A stretch of DNA of 64,000 nt. It comes from Periplaneta americana. Its lineage: Eukaryota; Arthropoda; Insecta; Blattodea; Blattidae. Both the position numbers and the translations under genes were made by a program. Shown piece after piece: positions 33,699 through 44,907 of the stretch. The stretch spans positions 66,016,392-66,080,391 of the forward strand of contig NC_091119.1 in assembly GCF_040183065.1 (NCBI RefSeq), written 5' to 3'. A model generated the notes under the pieces. That model worked only from the letters and a program-made list of their open reading frames with translations. It made no database searches and was not told the DNA's origin. Position 1 is the first letter of the stretch; each line of letters opens with the position of its first letter.

Positions 33699-34099
33699 CT
33701 CATACCAAGTATCCACAAACCAATTTATCTGAGAATGGTACACATGAAATATAAAAATTTCACTAGAAAGTTCTGCGCTGCAGAGGCGTACGCAAGGGAG
33801 GGGGTTACCGGGTTTTAAACCCCCCCCTTGGACTTAAAAATGACATATTTATTGTTTACTAGCCGTACCCGTGCGCTCCGCTGCACCCGTTAGAAATAAA
33901 TATAAAGTAATTACATAATTAAAATAGGACATTTGATCCAGGGAACATTCGTGTTTGTTAGAAGGATAAATCGTTTAATATGTTACTTAATTTAAATTGC
34001 ATCCAAATAATTAAAATGCGATCATTTTGATCCAGAGACACTCATTTGGTGCAATGACAATTCCTTTAACATGTTTCTTAATTTTTTATTACATGCAAC

Positions 34100-34258
34100 C
34101 ATAGTTTAATGAAGATTGACATCATTTAGATTTAATGTGTATATTTTATTTTACTTGTTACAGGTTTCCATTGAATTATGGTAATAACTTAATTTTAACC
34201 CTTGTTTTCTACGTATTGAGTAAATAGCGCTTGGCCCACTATGGTACTGAACCCTTCA
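34100..34258. mobile_element. MITE family B, copy 2 (partial)
   Basis: The right portion is present and ends CACTATGGTACTGAACCCTTCA (34237-34258); the left end is missing. Confidence 0.7.
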
Positions 34259-34261
34259 AAT

Positions 34262-34352
34262 AACTTAAATTATATTATATAATATTACATATTATATTAT
34301 ATTATATTATATTATATTATATTATATTATATTATATTATATTATATTATAT
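34262..34352. repeat. (TATTA)n pentanucleotide microsatellite
   Basis: About 16 near-perfect ATATT units directly beside the MITE B end. Confidence 0.9.
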
Positions 34353-35392
34353 CAGAAGTTACTGTAATACCATTATAGCATTATGTCCATCTAGAGAAAC
34401 TACACTTTCCAGTGGTGAAATAATAATTAATTATACAAATCGGCTAATTTAGCTTCCGATATTACTTCATACAAACACAGAAACATTCACTGTAGGCTAT
34501 CTTTCATAGCTTTCGATTGTTGCTGTCCAAGGCCCCTTATAGACGAAGTCATTTGTTTTTTAATTCATTACACGGCCTTAGATGCCAGCTATTTTAATTT
34601 TAAAACTCATTTATCTCACTAAATATCAGTCCTATCAAATTTTTCAAGGAATAAAACTTATCGCACATTATTTTTAAAGAAACTTTTGTTATGTAACATT
34701 TTTCACAAAAATCAATAATAAGCGAGATATTTCGATTTATTTAATTCAGGCCCCCTTATAACCCCCCTTTAAATAATGTATTTTGAATGCCATATAGCCT
34801 AAAATCTAAGTTACAACGAACTTAATTTATATTCCAATTTTCATCGAAATCCGTTCAGCCATTATCGCGTGAAAAGGTAACAAACATACAGACAGACAGA
34901 CAGACAGACATACAAACAAAAATAAAAAAAGCGATTTTCGGTTTCAGGGTGGTTAATTATATATGTTAGGACCACTTATTTTTGGAAAATCTAAAATTAC
35001 CAGAAAAATTTCGGCTACAGATTTTTTATCAGTATAGATTGTTTATTGTTAATAAAATAACATTGACAAAAATACAATCTTAGTTCTTCCCTGAAGGAGT
35101 AAATTTGAATATATTTATAATCAATTATCGTTTTCCCTTCTACAATTTTCGCTTTCAGAGTAGCAAAATCTACATCGACATAAGGCATAGTTCTCTTATC
35201 CACTCTTCAATATTATCCCGGCACATTCGAATTATAACAATTCTATATTTATTATAGAGAGATCTACCGCCTAATAGCGACATTGTAATAAAATGAAGCC
35301 AACACAATATGAAATTTAACTTGTTTGTTAAAAATTGGATAGCTATGAAAAAATTACGTTTAAAAAATTTTATAAGGATATTCATTAATATA

Positions 35393-35642
35393 TGAAGGAT
35401 TCAGAACCATAATGAGCCAAACGCCATTTACTAAAACCGTAGAAAACAAGGGTTAAAATGAAATTACTCGTATCACCATAATTCAATGGAGACATATAGC
35501 AAGTAATATAAAATATACACATTCAAACTACAGTAAATGATATGTAAATCTTCATTAAACTATGGTATTCACTTAAATTTAATCCTTGCTTTTTCCGTTT
35601 TTAATAAATGGCGCTTGGCCCACTATTGCTGTGAACCCTTCA
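35393..35642. mobile_element. MITE family B, copy 3
   Basis: Full-length, with ends TGAAGGATTCAGAACCATAA and GCTGTGAACCCTTCA, flanked by TATA on both sides, inserted in element X. Confidence 0.85.
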
Positions 35643-35688
35643 TATATTCTATTAGAACATAGTATAACATTATTAAATATACCGTAAC

Positions 35689-35693
<5 letters not shown>

Positions 35694-35740
<47 letters not shown>

Positions 35741-35768
35741 TAATAATAATGATAATAATAATAATAAT
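35694..35768. repeat. (TAA)n microsatellite in element X
   Basis: About 24 triplets with a few substitutions, at the same place as the tract in element X copy 2. Confidence 0.9.
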
Positions 35769-35769
35769 T

Positions 35770-35990
35770 AGTGGAATATGTAGCTAATCGGCGAAGTATG
35801 CAGTGGAGGGGGGAAAGGAACTGACCATCCTACCCCATTATATCCTGGCCTAGTTGCCTCATAAGTGATGCTTTTTGGTATCCCTTGTGAGGGGTCAGAT
35901 CCGTCTTCGGACAGTTGACTAAACAACAATTGAATGTCTTCAAACTTGTTCCTACTCATGGTTGCGGTTGCCCGAAACAACGACATTCCA
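35770..35990 (+). repeat. Dispersed repeat shared with the LINE 3' UTR at 6915-7050
   Basis: Contains AAAGGAACTGACCATCCTAC and GACAGTTGACTAAACAACAA, the inverse of the LINE 3' UTR segment near 7000. It may be a separate LINE 3' piece. Confidence 0.55.
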
Positions 35991-37387
35991 AATTCTGGGG
36001 ACTACAACTCATGGAGATGCTTACTATTACTTTTCTGTACGCCATATAGGCTATAATCAGAAGACCAATAAAAGCTTCCAGTTCAGTGTCATTTAATCCG
36101 CCATCTGTCAAGATAAGAATATTTCGCATTCAGTTCCTCTGCACAGTTATTAGTATGAACTTATTTAATTCTTCTCATTTCCTCGGTAATGTAGCATTAA
36201 AAATCTTCCTTTTTGATGTCTTTTTTCCTCTTACTCTTCGCGGCACTGATACATTTTTTTCTCTCAGAATATTTTTCGAAGCTCGTTTTCTAACTTTTGG
36301 CTGTACAGTACTATAAGCAATTTCTCCATTTATGCTTGTGAGTAGTTTACCGGTAATTTCAATATAATTGTAATTTTATTATATTCAGTGTCAATAATGT
36401 CTGAAATATCTTCTCCTCATTCATAATATAATCAATTTCTGTTTCACTTCCATCCCTCTCTGTAAATTGTACATCTTAATTTTCTAAATCTTCTAGAAAT
36501 TGTGTTTCACTATAATCTGCATCATAATATTATGTAACAGCCATTTCTGTATCTAATAATGCAAAACAATGCAACGATTTTGTCTCCACTTTAGAAATGT
36601 GACCACAGCATTGTTAGCAACTGGAGGCTTACAAAAACACCTAACACCTAACATTAAAGAAGTTAAAACTAACATTTTATTATAATTCCTAAAAGCGATA
36701 TTTTCTTAACCCATGTCATAAATTCTGCGATTACTATTTACATATCCATATTTAAAATGAGTTCATTTATTTATGGGTTAAAAAATAGTCCAGAAGGTCA
36801 TATCTATAAGCTGAAAGATATGGAATGAAAATTTTGCTTTCGAATAAACTTTATATTGGAGTTTGGGTCAGGAAAGAACCCAATTAGTATATAAATGTTT
36901 TAACAGTGGTTTATAAAGGAGCTGTATTAATTCGAAGGAATTAATCAGGTGATTTTCAGTGTTAAGAACCACAAAGAAATAAATGTTTCTAAAAGGTAAT
37001 GTTGTTCACATTGATTTTCACACTACTGTAGATCGAAAGCAACTGCCGAGGAAATAGTATGCATGTACATTTCTCCTGGTTCGAGCATGGGAAGGTTTGT
37101 GATGGAAAGAATTGATTGTTTTTTTTTATTTATTTATACATTTATTTTTGGAAGGTTAATCTATTCTCAGTTCCAACAAAAAACAAGAAATTCAATTGAA
37201 TGATTACAATTGTATTCGTAAGATTAAATAAAAAATTAATCTAATAAAAGAAATTGTTAAAATTTTAAAAGGAATTAGGCAAAGTTAATATTTTAGTATG
37301 GGCAGGCTGGAGGGACATCAAGGTTAGAACATTAGTATAGAGTGCAGTTCTATTTCGTGGTGATGCAATATACATTCATTCATATTG
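35991..37387. other. No recognisable gene
   Basis: AT-rich; a frame at 36086-36316 has no recognised domain. Confidence 0.4.
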
Positions 37388-37640
37388 TGCCCAAGGATAG
37401 ATCTTTCACTGCAAACCCAGCATTCTCCAATTTCTCCTATTTTCTGCCTTCCTCTTAGTCTCCGCATACGAACCATATATCTTACTGTTGTCTATCATCT
37501 GATACCCTCTTCGGCTCCGAACTTTTTCCCGTTCACCATTCCTTCCAGTGCATCCTTCAGTATTCAGTTTCTTCTCAGACAGTGACCCAGCCAATTGCTT
37601 TTCTCTTATTGATCAGTTTCAGCATTATTATTTCTTCACA
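37388..37640 (-). mobile_element. LINE ORF2 C-terminal fragment
   Basis: Minus strand: LSEKKLNTEGCTGRNGE and RRGYQMIDNSKIYGSYAETK, ending WRMLGLQ. Same 3' end as the LINEs at 23035 and 29745. Confidence 0.8.
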
Positions 37641-38017
37641 GTAAAACATTTGAAGAACGAATCTTCATCTACAGTATGATGAGGTGTATTACGAAAAAAA
37701 TCATACAGTAAGTGTCGCGCTATATTTTCAGCAGTCGACAGTCCCATCACTAATTATAAAGTAAGCTTACGTGTGTTTGTATCTATGCATGATGTGTATC
37801 TGTGGAGAGTTATGTCGTGTACTAGGGTGAGGGAGAAGGGGAAACTCGGTGCCGGTACGTAGCCTACTGTCGAATAGCACCAAAGAGGACTACCAGTCTT
37901 AACGTCCCCATCCGACGGACGAACCACTACCAACAGTGACATATGCATTCCCTTCATATGCACTGCGGAGAGATTTGAGATTTAACCCAGGCATATTAGT
38001 GCACAGTTTAGTAATTA
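37641..38017. other. Unclassified, perhaps a dispersed repeat
   Basis: Includes GTGAGGGAGAAGGGGAAACT and CCCCATCCGACGGACGAA. It looks like repeat DNA known from related insect sequences, but there is no second copy here to prove it. Confidence 0.3.
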
Positions 38018-38178
38018 AGGGCCGTATTCATAGACATTCTTAGCGCGGGCTTTCGGTGGATGATCAGCGAACTAAGGTTTTTCGTATTCATAAACCAGTG
38101 TCAGCGATATAATATGATATGAATCCTGTTTAGCACGCTCGTAGCCCGGGCTAGCGAAATGTCTATGAATAGCACCCT
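38018..38178 (+). mobile_element. MITE family A, copy 2
   Basis: Begins AGGGCCGTATTCATAGACAT and ends TGTCTATGAATAGCACCCT. Confidence 0.8.
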
Positions 38179-38189
38179 AGAAGTTGTGC

Positions 38190-38315
38190 ACCGCCATCTC
38201 TCCTAGTCCCGAGGTAGAAAATTTACATGAAAATTTCTGACCTCGACGGGAATCGAACCCGGGCCGGCTAGTCTGGAGACGGACGTGCTACCACAGAGCT
38301 AATTTGACACACTAC
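38190..38315 (-). mobile_element. Short tRNA-derived SINE, minus strand
   Basis: Minus strand: A box in TTAGCTCTGTGGTAGCACG, B box in CGGGTTCGATTCCCG, then a body with CCTCGGGACTAGGAGAGAT. The head is close to a real tRNA shape, but the attached body argues for a SINE. Confidence 0.65.
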
Positions 38316-38622
38316 TAATATATTATTAATTATTACATAATCCGTAATGTAACGCGTAAAGCTGACGTGCTGAGTCAAGCACCACTTGCCCATGTCACTT
38401 TTCACTTTTTCACAGCTCTTCTCTACTACACGAAAACTCTTTCTAGGCGTACACGCGTTAGATTTAGATACATGTGCGGTTAATAATATCGTGTGTCGAG
38501 AATTTCAAATTTACAATAATGAATATAAATTTTCTAACTTTGTTGCCAGACTTCTTGAATTACAAAATGTAAAATTAACGGATCTAGCAATAAACATTTT
38601 ATTTATGTCGTTTGTGGTTTAG

Positions 38623-38909
38623 ATGGACAAATTTGACATCGTGAGAGCAACTGAAAAAGATCGCGAGAGAGTGCAGCAATTTTTACAGGAGCACTACTAT
38701 CCATTTGAGCCAATCAACGTGGCGATGGGCTTGGAAAATGGTCATAGCTTGGCTGACGAGGCGCATTTGCTGGGTTGCTTGAGGGAAGGAACTTCACTGC
38801 TGGCATTAGCTCCAGATGAATCCAGGACGTTGCTGGGTGTCTGCATTAATGGGTCCATATTCAGCGATGAGAACATGGTTGAAATAGCATCAACGTGTTC
38901 CTGCCAGAG
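38623..38909 (+). CDS. Arylalkylamine N-acetyltransferase-like protein 3, exon 1
   Basis: Encodes residues 1-95 plus two bases of codon 96, from ATG directly after an acceptor-like TTGTGGTTTAG. Contains MDKFDIVRATEKDRERVQQF and FEPINVAMG (catalytic-type Glu29), then LLGVCINGSIF and IASTCSCQ. The donor AGAG|GTATGA gives phase 2. Joined to 44908 it completes the family pattern TCSCQR-YAKFLWFLETVDR with no gap against aaNAT-1 and aaNAT-2, giving a 214-residue protein. The predicted role is the same acetyl-CoA-dependent amine acetylation. aaNAT-1 and aaNAT-2 have no intron here. The donor lies in the target duplication of a hAT element starting at 38917. ATG may be the true start, or an upstream exon may exist. 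Confidence 0.8.
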
Positions 38910-38916
38910 GTATGAC

Positions 38917-40677
38917 CATGGGTGGGCAACTCGTGCTCTCAAACTGTGAACAAACTCAGTCAGGTAGAACGGACTCTGTGCTATCTGCAGTGTACGTGGG
39001 CCTTGCAAGACGAGTGGTTGTTGGCTCGCTTGCGTCTACATGAGTGGCGGCTCGTCATGAGTGAATCACAATGTAATCGTTCAAATATTTTCCCTTTAGT
39101 AACGAATGGGAAAACAAGTACTTTTTTTGTTAAGAAGGAAGGTAAAGCTGTGTGTCTTATATGTTCGTCTACACTTTCTTACGCGTCACAAATTTCTTAA
39201 GAACATTGACAGTGATTATCATGATCTCATTCATTACACTAAAGTAAGACAGCTTAGCAGGGGTGGCATGTTACACAGGTTTTTCATGCTCAAGGAAGAA
39301 ATAGATATTTTTACGATAAGCGGAGGTATAGAAATTCCACAACAAACAGACCCAGCATGGATTTCTGATCTTGTTTTTTTTTTTTTTTTTTTTTTTGATG
39401 GACATTTGTACGCACCTTAATGATCTGAACGTGGATGTACAAGAAAAAGATAACTTGATCATAAATATGATCGACCATCTGAGGGCATTTTTAGGTAAAT
39501 TAAGAATGGCAGTCTCAAGTAGAAAATAAACAACATTCACCACTTTCCTTCACTAGAAACTGTTTTCAAGAGCGATGAAGAAAGTCAGCTTATCAAATAT
39601 AAAACCTTTCTTCAAGACCTCTCAACAGAATTCATTGGTAGATTTGGAGAGATAGCGACAATGGACAAGGAATGGAGATTATTCTGCAATCCCTTTGGGT
39701 TTCAGCAGATAAAAGCTCCTGAAAATTTGGATTTAAATTGAAAATCTGCAGAACAGCACGCCGCTCAGAGTTTCGGAGAAATCAGGAATCGAACTGTTCG
39801 TAATGCTGCCTAAGTCATAATTTTCAAATCTATGCTTGTTTGCCTCCCGCCTAGTAGCCATGTTTGGTTCCACATATGTGCGAGTAGTTTTTCACTATGA
39901 TGACCAACAGCAAAACTGTTTGGCGATCCAAACAATTTAGTGGCTCTTTTACGCTTATGTGTTTTCAAACTTGAGCCAGATTTTAATGCTCTGACAGCAA
40001 GAAAAAGATGCCAAACGTCTAAATGTACAGAAGGAGTTCAGGAGTAAGTTTATTTCATTTTCTGTTATATGTATAAAATTACTTCCTTCATTTTGTATTA
40101 TTTAGGAATATAATACTTTTTTTGAAATCTCTTTATTCTATAAACACTTGTAAACTCTGATTACTTTCTATGTTTCAATGGAGACAAATAATAACTAATA
40201 TTAACAAACTGTATAATAAGTGCTGCAAGTATATTTGTTGTATCTTGAAAGGGTTGTATTTAATTTATGTTTTGAGCAGTAAATAATAACGTATTATAAT
40301 TTACAAAGCTTGGCAATAATGGAATTTCAGTTTTGTGTATTTAGTTATAGGTGTCTAAAACTACTGTAGGCCTAATTATTGTACCATGCATAATTTTGAA
40401 ATACAAATCATGGAGTAGGCCTCTTTAGCTTTGAGTATTTAGTTACAGCCTGTCTTAAACTACTGTAATTATTGTACCATGCGTCTTTCTGAAATACAAA
40501 TCATGGAGTAGGCCTAGATATCACGATCACCTGCACCAGCCGCCACAGCCCACCATGGTAGTGAACTGCTTCTGTAACGAAACTACACAGAGCTTGTAAC
40601 TGCAGCGGCTGCCTCGCTGTGTGCTTTTTTTGTGCCAAGGTTTTTAGCGCCTCGGGAGTACGAGTTGCCCACCCATG
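38917..40677 (+). mobile_element. hAT element (GTF2IRD2/ZBED-like transposase remnant) at the aaNAT-3 splice donor
   Basis: Ends CATGGGTGGGCAACTCGTGC and, inverted, CATGGGTGGGCAACTCGTAC. The 8-bp target duplication is GGTATGAC (38909-38916) and GATATGAC (40678-40685). Remnants of the transposase read FVKKEGKAVCLICSSTLS (zinc-finger start), QQTDPAWISDLV, LNDLNVDVQEKDNLIINMID and MFGSTYVRV. These are typical of the hAT genes related to vertebrate GTF2IRD2/SCAND3. Stops, a frameshift and a poly(T) tract at 39374 have killed it. Confidence 0.85.
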
Positions 40678-40789
40678 GATATGACTATGCTAAGCTCTCG
40701 AAACTCCCAGGTTATTGGCTTACGTATATTTTCCCGTGTTCGAAGCTAAACCAGAGGAAGTCTTCGGCGATTCAGAGTAGCTGATGTAT

Positions 40790-43640
40790 AAATTTGAAAC
40801 AACAATTCGAAAGAGGTGAACTAATAAAAGTAACCTATTAAAGAAACTCCCATTAGAAGTATCTCATCGTAGATAGAATCTTATTGGGAAATCTCCCCAC
40901 TGAAATGTAACTGATCCTGAATAGAATCCTATTAGAAAATATTCAATGAAGAAAATAACACATAATGGATAAAAGCCTATTTAAAAGTAACTATTCGTGG
41001 ATAGAATTCTATTGAGGAATCTCCCATTAAAATAACACACCCAATGAAGAAAGTATCTCTTCGTGGTTGGAAGTCTATTTGGAAACCTATCATTAAAAGT
41101 AAATGATTCTGGATAGAAGCCTATTAGAACACATCTTTGTAGGTAGAAGCCTATTAAGAAACCTCTCATTAAAAGTAACTGATCGGATAGAAGTCTATTA
41201 GAACACATCTTTGTAGGTAGAAGCCTATTAAGAAACCTCTCATTAAAAGTAATTGATCGGATAGAAGTCTATTTGAACACATCTTTGTAGGTAGAAGCCT
41301 ATTAAGAAACCTCTCATTAAAAGTAACTGATCGGATAGAAGTCTATTAGAGCACATCTTTGTAGGTAGAAGCCTATTAAGAAACCTCTCATTAAAAGTAA
41401 CTGATCGGATAGAAGTCTATTAGAACACATCTTTGTAGATAGAAGCCTATTAAGAAACCTCTCATTAGAAGTAACTGATAGGATAGAAGTCTATTAGAAC
41501 ACATCTTTGTAGGTAGAAGCCTATTAAGAAACCTCTCATTAAAAGTAACTGATCGGATAGAAGTCTATTAGAACACATCTTTGTAGGTAGAAGCCTATTA
41601 AGAAACCTCTCATTAAAAGTAACTGATCGGATAGAAGCCTATTAGAACACATCTTTGTAGGTAGAAGCCTATTGAGAAACCTCTCATTAAAAGTAACTGA
41701 TCGGATAGAAGCCTATTAGAGCACATCTTTGTAGGTAGAAGCCTATTGAGAAACCTCTCATTAAAAGTAACTGATCGGATAGAAGCCTATTAGAACACAT
41801 CTTTGTAGGTGGAAGCCTATTGAGAAACCTCTCATTAAAAGTAACTGATCGGATAGAAGCCTATTAGAACACATCTTTGTAGGTAGAAGCCTATTAAGAA
41901 ACCTCTCATTAAAAGTAACTGATCGGATAGAAGCCTATTCGAACACATCTTTGTAGGTAGAAGCCTATTAAGAAACCTCTCATTAAAAGTAACTGATCGG
42001 ATAGAAGTCTATTAGAACACATCTTTGTAGGTAGAAACCTATTGAGAAACCTCTCATTAAAAGTAACTGATCGGATAGAAGTCTATTAGAACACATCCTA
42101 TGAAAAAGGTAATCCATCGTGGATAGAAGTCTATTGAGAAACCACTCGTTACAAATCAATTAATTTATTGTGGATATAAACTTATTGAGGAATCTCCCAT
42201 CAAAGACATTTTATTATGGGGTAGAAGCCTGCTGGGTGACCTCCCATTAAAAGTAACTGATCCTGAATATAAACCTATTAGAACACATTCAATGAAGAAA
42301 GTAACTCATAGTAGGTAGAAGCCTATAGGGAAACCTCCCCTTAAAAGTAACGCATCGTGGATAGAAGCCTACTGAGGGACCAATCATTACTGCAGAATCT
42401 AATTCATCGTGGACTAGAGGTCTAATGGGGAACCTACCAATAGAAAGTAACTCATCGTAAATGGAAGTTAATTGGAGAACCCTGGATTATGAAATAACTC
42501 AGTTGAGTGAAGAGTACTCAGGAATCTCCTATTAACCCTTTGAAGCGCAGTGGTTACAGTACGTAACCACCTTTTAAATTTGAGTTTCCTGCCTACTTAC
42601 AGAGTGATTTTTATTTCAAAACTACTGTGCTGCGTTCACTGATCCCTAGTAACTGTAGAAGAATTTTATTTTCTCTATATTTGTGTTGCTCCATAAAGAT
42701 GGCCGATGTTGTTGTGTATAGTTGGGGTGTGGAAGACTCCCTACGTGTTTTTATTTCAGTTGTATGCTAAAATATCACAGTTACGTAAGTTTCTATTTAG
42801 TATTATTTGTCTTTCGGTCTTTTAGAACATATTTCAGTAACAAGATTGTAATTTCTTCGACACATGTGGCGTCAATATAGAAATAATGTGGTGGTTTCAA
42901 AACGTAACCACTACGCAAACAGGGTAGTTATGCTTACCATATCCAACAAAATGTTCCATTTTTGTGTCAGCTTATTTATCATGCCTACAAGGAGGAGATG
43001 GTTGGTGACAATCACAAAGTGTTCTTGACAACTTTTTCACAAGTTTGAATCTGATGATCTCTAAGGGAGCAAAATATCTAAGCATGTGGTACAGTTAGAC
43101 ATGGGCGTTTTGGTTTACCACACGACGAAGGAAGAGACCGCGACATAAAACTTGGTGAGAGTGATAGCCTAAGTCATATGCTGGATTGTCCTGGCTCAAG
43201 TGGAAGGATAGAAGGTCCATTCTTTTCTTTTCTAATTACCTCGCAACACATGTGAAGTGGCACTTTGCCTTAATGAAACCAGAAACTGTTTCCTTTTGTA
43301 TCATTCATAATAAGTCTCAAGACATTGTGTTCTGCAGTATTGCATAGTGGTTTTACCATGAAACCACCCATTTTCTGTGTAAAAAATGGAAGTTTTTAAA
43401 CTTTTTAAAATTTGAGGCACTTCTCTTAGACAAATAAAAGTTTAATTTCATTGCAAAAACAATTTTTTATTTCCTTCCCAAATGCGTGCATCAAAGGGTT
43501 AAAACGTAACTGAACCATGATAGACGTATATTATAGCACATCGAATGAAGAATGTAACTCATCGTGGATATGATCCTATCGGAGGATCTACCATTAAAAA
43601 TGGTTCATCGTGGATAGAAGGCTATTAGCCCTAATGAATC
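40790..43640. repeat. 74-bp satellite in the aaNAT-3 intron, with diverged edges
   Basis: Thirteen near-identical 74-bp units occupy 41129-42090, starting ACACATCTTTGTAGGTAGAA. Each is a fusion of two related subunits, AGGTAGAAGCCTATTAAGAA... (44 bp) and GGATAGAAGTCTATTAG... (30 bp). Outward the array decays into diverged subunits with CCCATTAAAAGTAACTGATC. A piggyBac-like element splits the right part at 42536-43498. Confidence 0.9.
42536..43498. mobile_element. piggyBac-like non-autonomous element in the satellite
   Basis: TTAA lies on both sides (42532-42535 and 43499-43502). Ends CCCTTTGAAGCGCAG and, inverted, CCCTTTGATGCACGC match at the first 8 bases and 11 of the first 13. Without the element and one TTAA, the site reads CTCCTATTAAAACGTAACTG, which fits the satellite unit CTCCCATTAAAAGTAACTG. 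No readable transposase. Confidence 0.8.
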
Positions 43641-44160
43641 TACCATTAAAACTTCGGAATCTCCTGGAATGTCTATGGTGCGCGATAAGAAGGATGTAAG
43701 TAACAAATTGGCGATCTACTTCTTCAAAGGCTATAGTCTATCCTTTTCTATAATGGTGTACAGCGTCAGTTTTCCAACCTATCAAACTTTGCTTTTTCTC
43801 TACTGAAAACTTGCAATTTATGAATTAATTGCACCGTAGAATTAAGAACATAAATACATATGTATTTTATAGCATAGTCCAAATATTACCGTATAGGCTT
43901 CGAAATTGAAGCCGAAAGAAGCACAAGACATGATGGAGGAATTAAGACATGTGAAATCAGGATTTCATCTTTACCTTTAACTCCCAATTTTACCCAAAAC
44001 CATAAAAGTTCACATCATATTACTGCAAGTTGTCATAGTGTTAATATGTTTCGTGGAAGTATCATGCTAGTCTCCGGAATCCCCTACACTTTTTAAAGTT
44101 GATTCCTTAATGTCGTGATTATTAGAATATGTATTATATATCTTTCGCGTGTTAAATATT
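43641..44160. other. aaNAT-3 intron, no feature seen
   Basis: AT-rich intronic DNA. Confidence 0.4.
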
Positions 44161-44395
44161 ATAGACCTGGTTAACATGTTTCAGCCTGCTATTGGCCATC
44201 TTCAGAACTAGTTGGTGCCTTTTGTTTGTGTTTCCTGTGGAGGTGTGTTTGTATAGTGTAATGTGTAGTCAAAGAGTGTGTATGTGGTTAGCATTTGAGA
44301 TGTGTTTTACATATGTGGAAGTGTTTTGTAGTTTTGTTATGGCTGTGATGTGTTCTTTGTATCCAGTTTTTAATTTGAGAAATCCTATGTTGTTG
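44161..44395 (-). mobile_element. Penelope-like element 3' fragment, minus strand
   Basis: Minus strand: GYKEHITAITK, STYVKHISNANH, then the tail AGTTCTGAAGATGGCCAATA. Same family style as 3395-3780. Confidence 0.7.
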
Positions 44396-44907
44396 TTAGG
44401 TGCATTCAGAATACATTTCCATAACAAGGAAATACACAGCAAATGTTAACATGAGGTCTGTGTTCTAATTGAAAGCATTTGAATATCGCACAAGTGAGAT
44501 GAAAATGATGATTTGCTGAATCCACATTCTCGTCCGCCACTCTTGGGTAGAAACTGTAAGTTCAACTTACTCGATTTAGTCCATACTGACCATGTAGCAA
44601 TGCTACGATGCCATACAACGAACAAACAATGACAAATTGTAAGAGAAAATGAGGGAGAGATAAAAAAAAAACATCGTTGAATTCATGCAACATCGATTCT
44701 TCATTTCAAAATCGTTAAAAGAGAATTTTTGGAACCGAAAAACAGCGTCAACCATTAAACCAAAGAGTACCGGCAGTTTCTTTTTATGTCTATTTTTCTA
44801 TGAACTGATGTACTACAATATTTATCTGGCTGAAACTGCCTGCACTCCCCTCGAGTTTGTAGAAGCTGAATCTAAATTCGTTTCTGGTTTAATTTTTCCA
44901 ATATCAG
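44396..44907. other. aaNAT-3 intron 3' end, with acceptor
   Basis: Ends in a pyrimidine-rich run and acceptor (TTTAATTTTTCCAATATCAG, 44888-44907). No other feature seen. Confidence 0.6.

Larger units (their letters stand above)
33858..35037. mobile_element. Unclassified 1.18-kb dispersed repeat inserted in element X
   Basis: Starts ACTAGCCGTACCCGTGCGCT and ends TTATCAGTATAG, with the 7-bp duplication ATTGTTT on both sides (33851-33857 and 35038-35044). Inside are part of MITE B, a (TATTA)n tract, CGAAATCCGTTCAGCCATT and a (GACA)n run near 34890. The terminal sequences are of a type common in insect genomes, but I cannot name the family. Confidence 0.55.
33781..35768. mobile_element. Element X, copy 1, invaded twice
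   Basis: The left end CAGAGGCGTACGCAAGGG and inner landmarks (CAAAATCTACATCGACATAA and AAATATACCGTAACATAATA) match element X copy 2 at 57157-57826. It is interrupted by a 1,180-bp repeat (33858-35037) and by MITE B copy 3 (35393-35642). Its right end is lost after the (TAA)n tract. The ends of copy 2 suggest a hAT-like non-autonomous element. Confidence 0.6.

Noticed and set aside
38240-38313. A true tRNA gene on the minus strand
   Set aside because: A and B boxes are present, but the head runs into a SINE body and I cannot form a convincing acceptor and anticodon stem.
38386-38622. Open frame upstream of aaNAT-3 as an N-terminal extension
   Set aside because: Ends at a stop (TAG at 38620-38622) directly before the ATG; it overlaps the acceptor-like tract and has no family similarity.
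40686-40760. Alternative aaNAT-3 donor at CCCAG|GTTATT
   Set aside because: It leaves phase 1, which does not fit the phase of exon 2 at 44908; the AG|GTATGA donor fits exactly.
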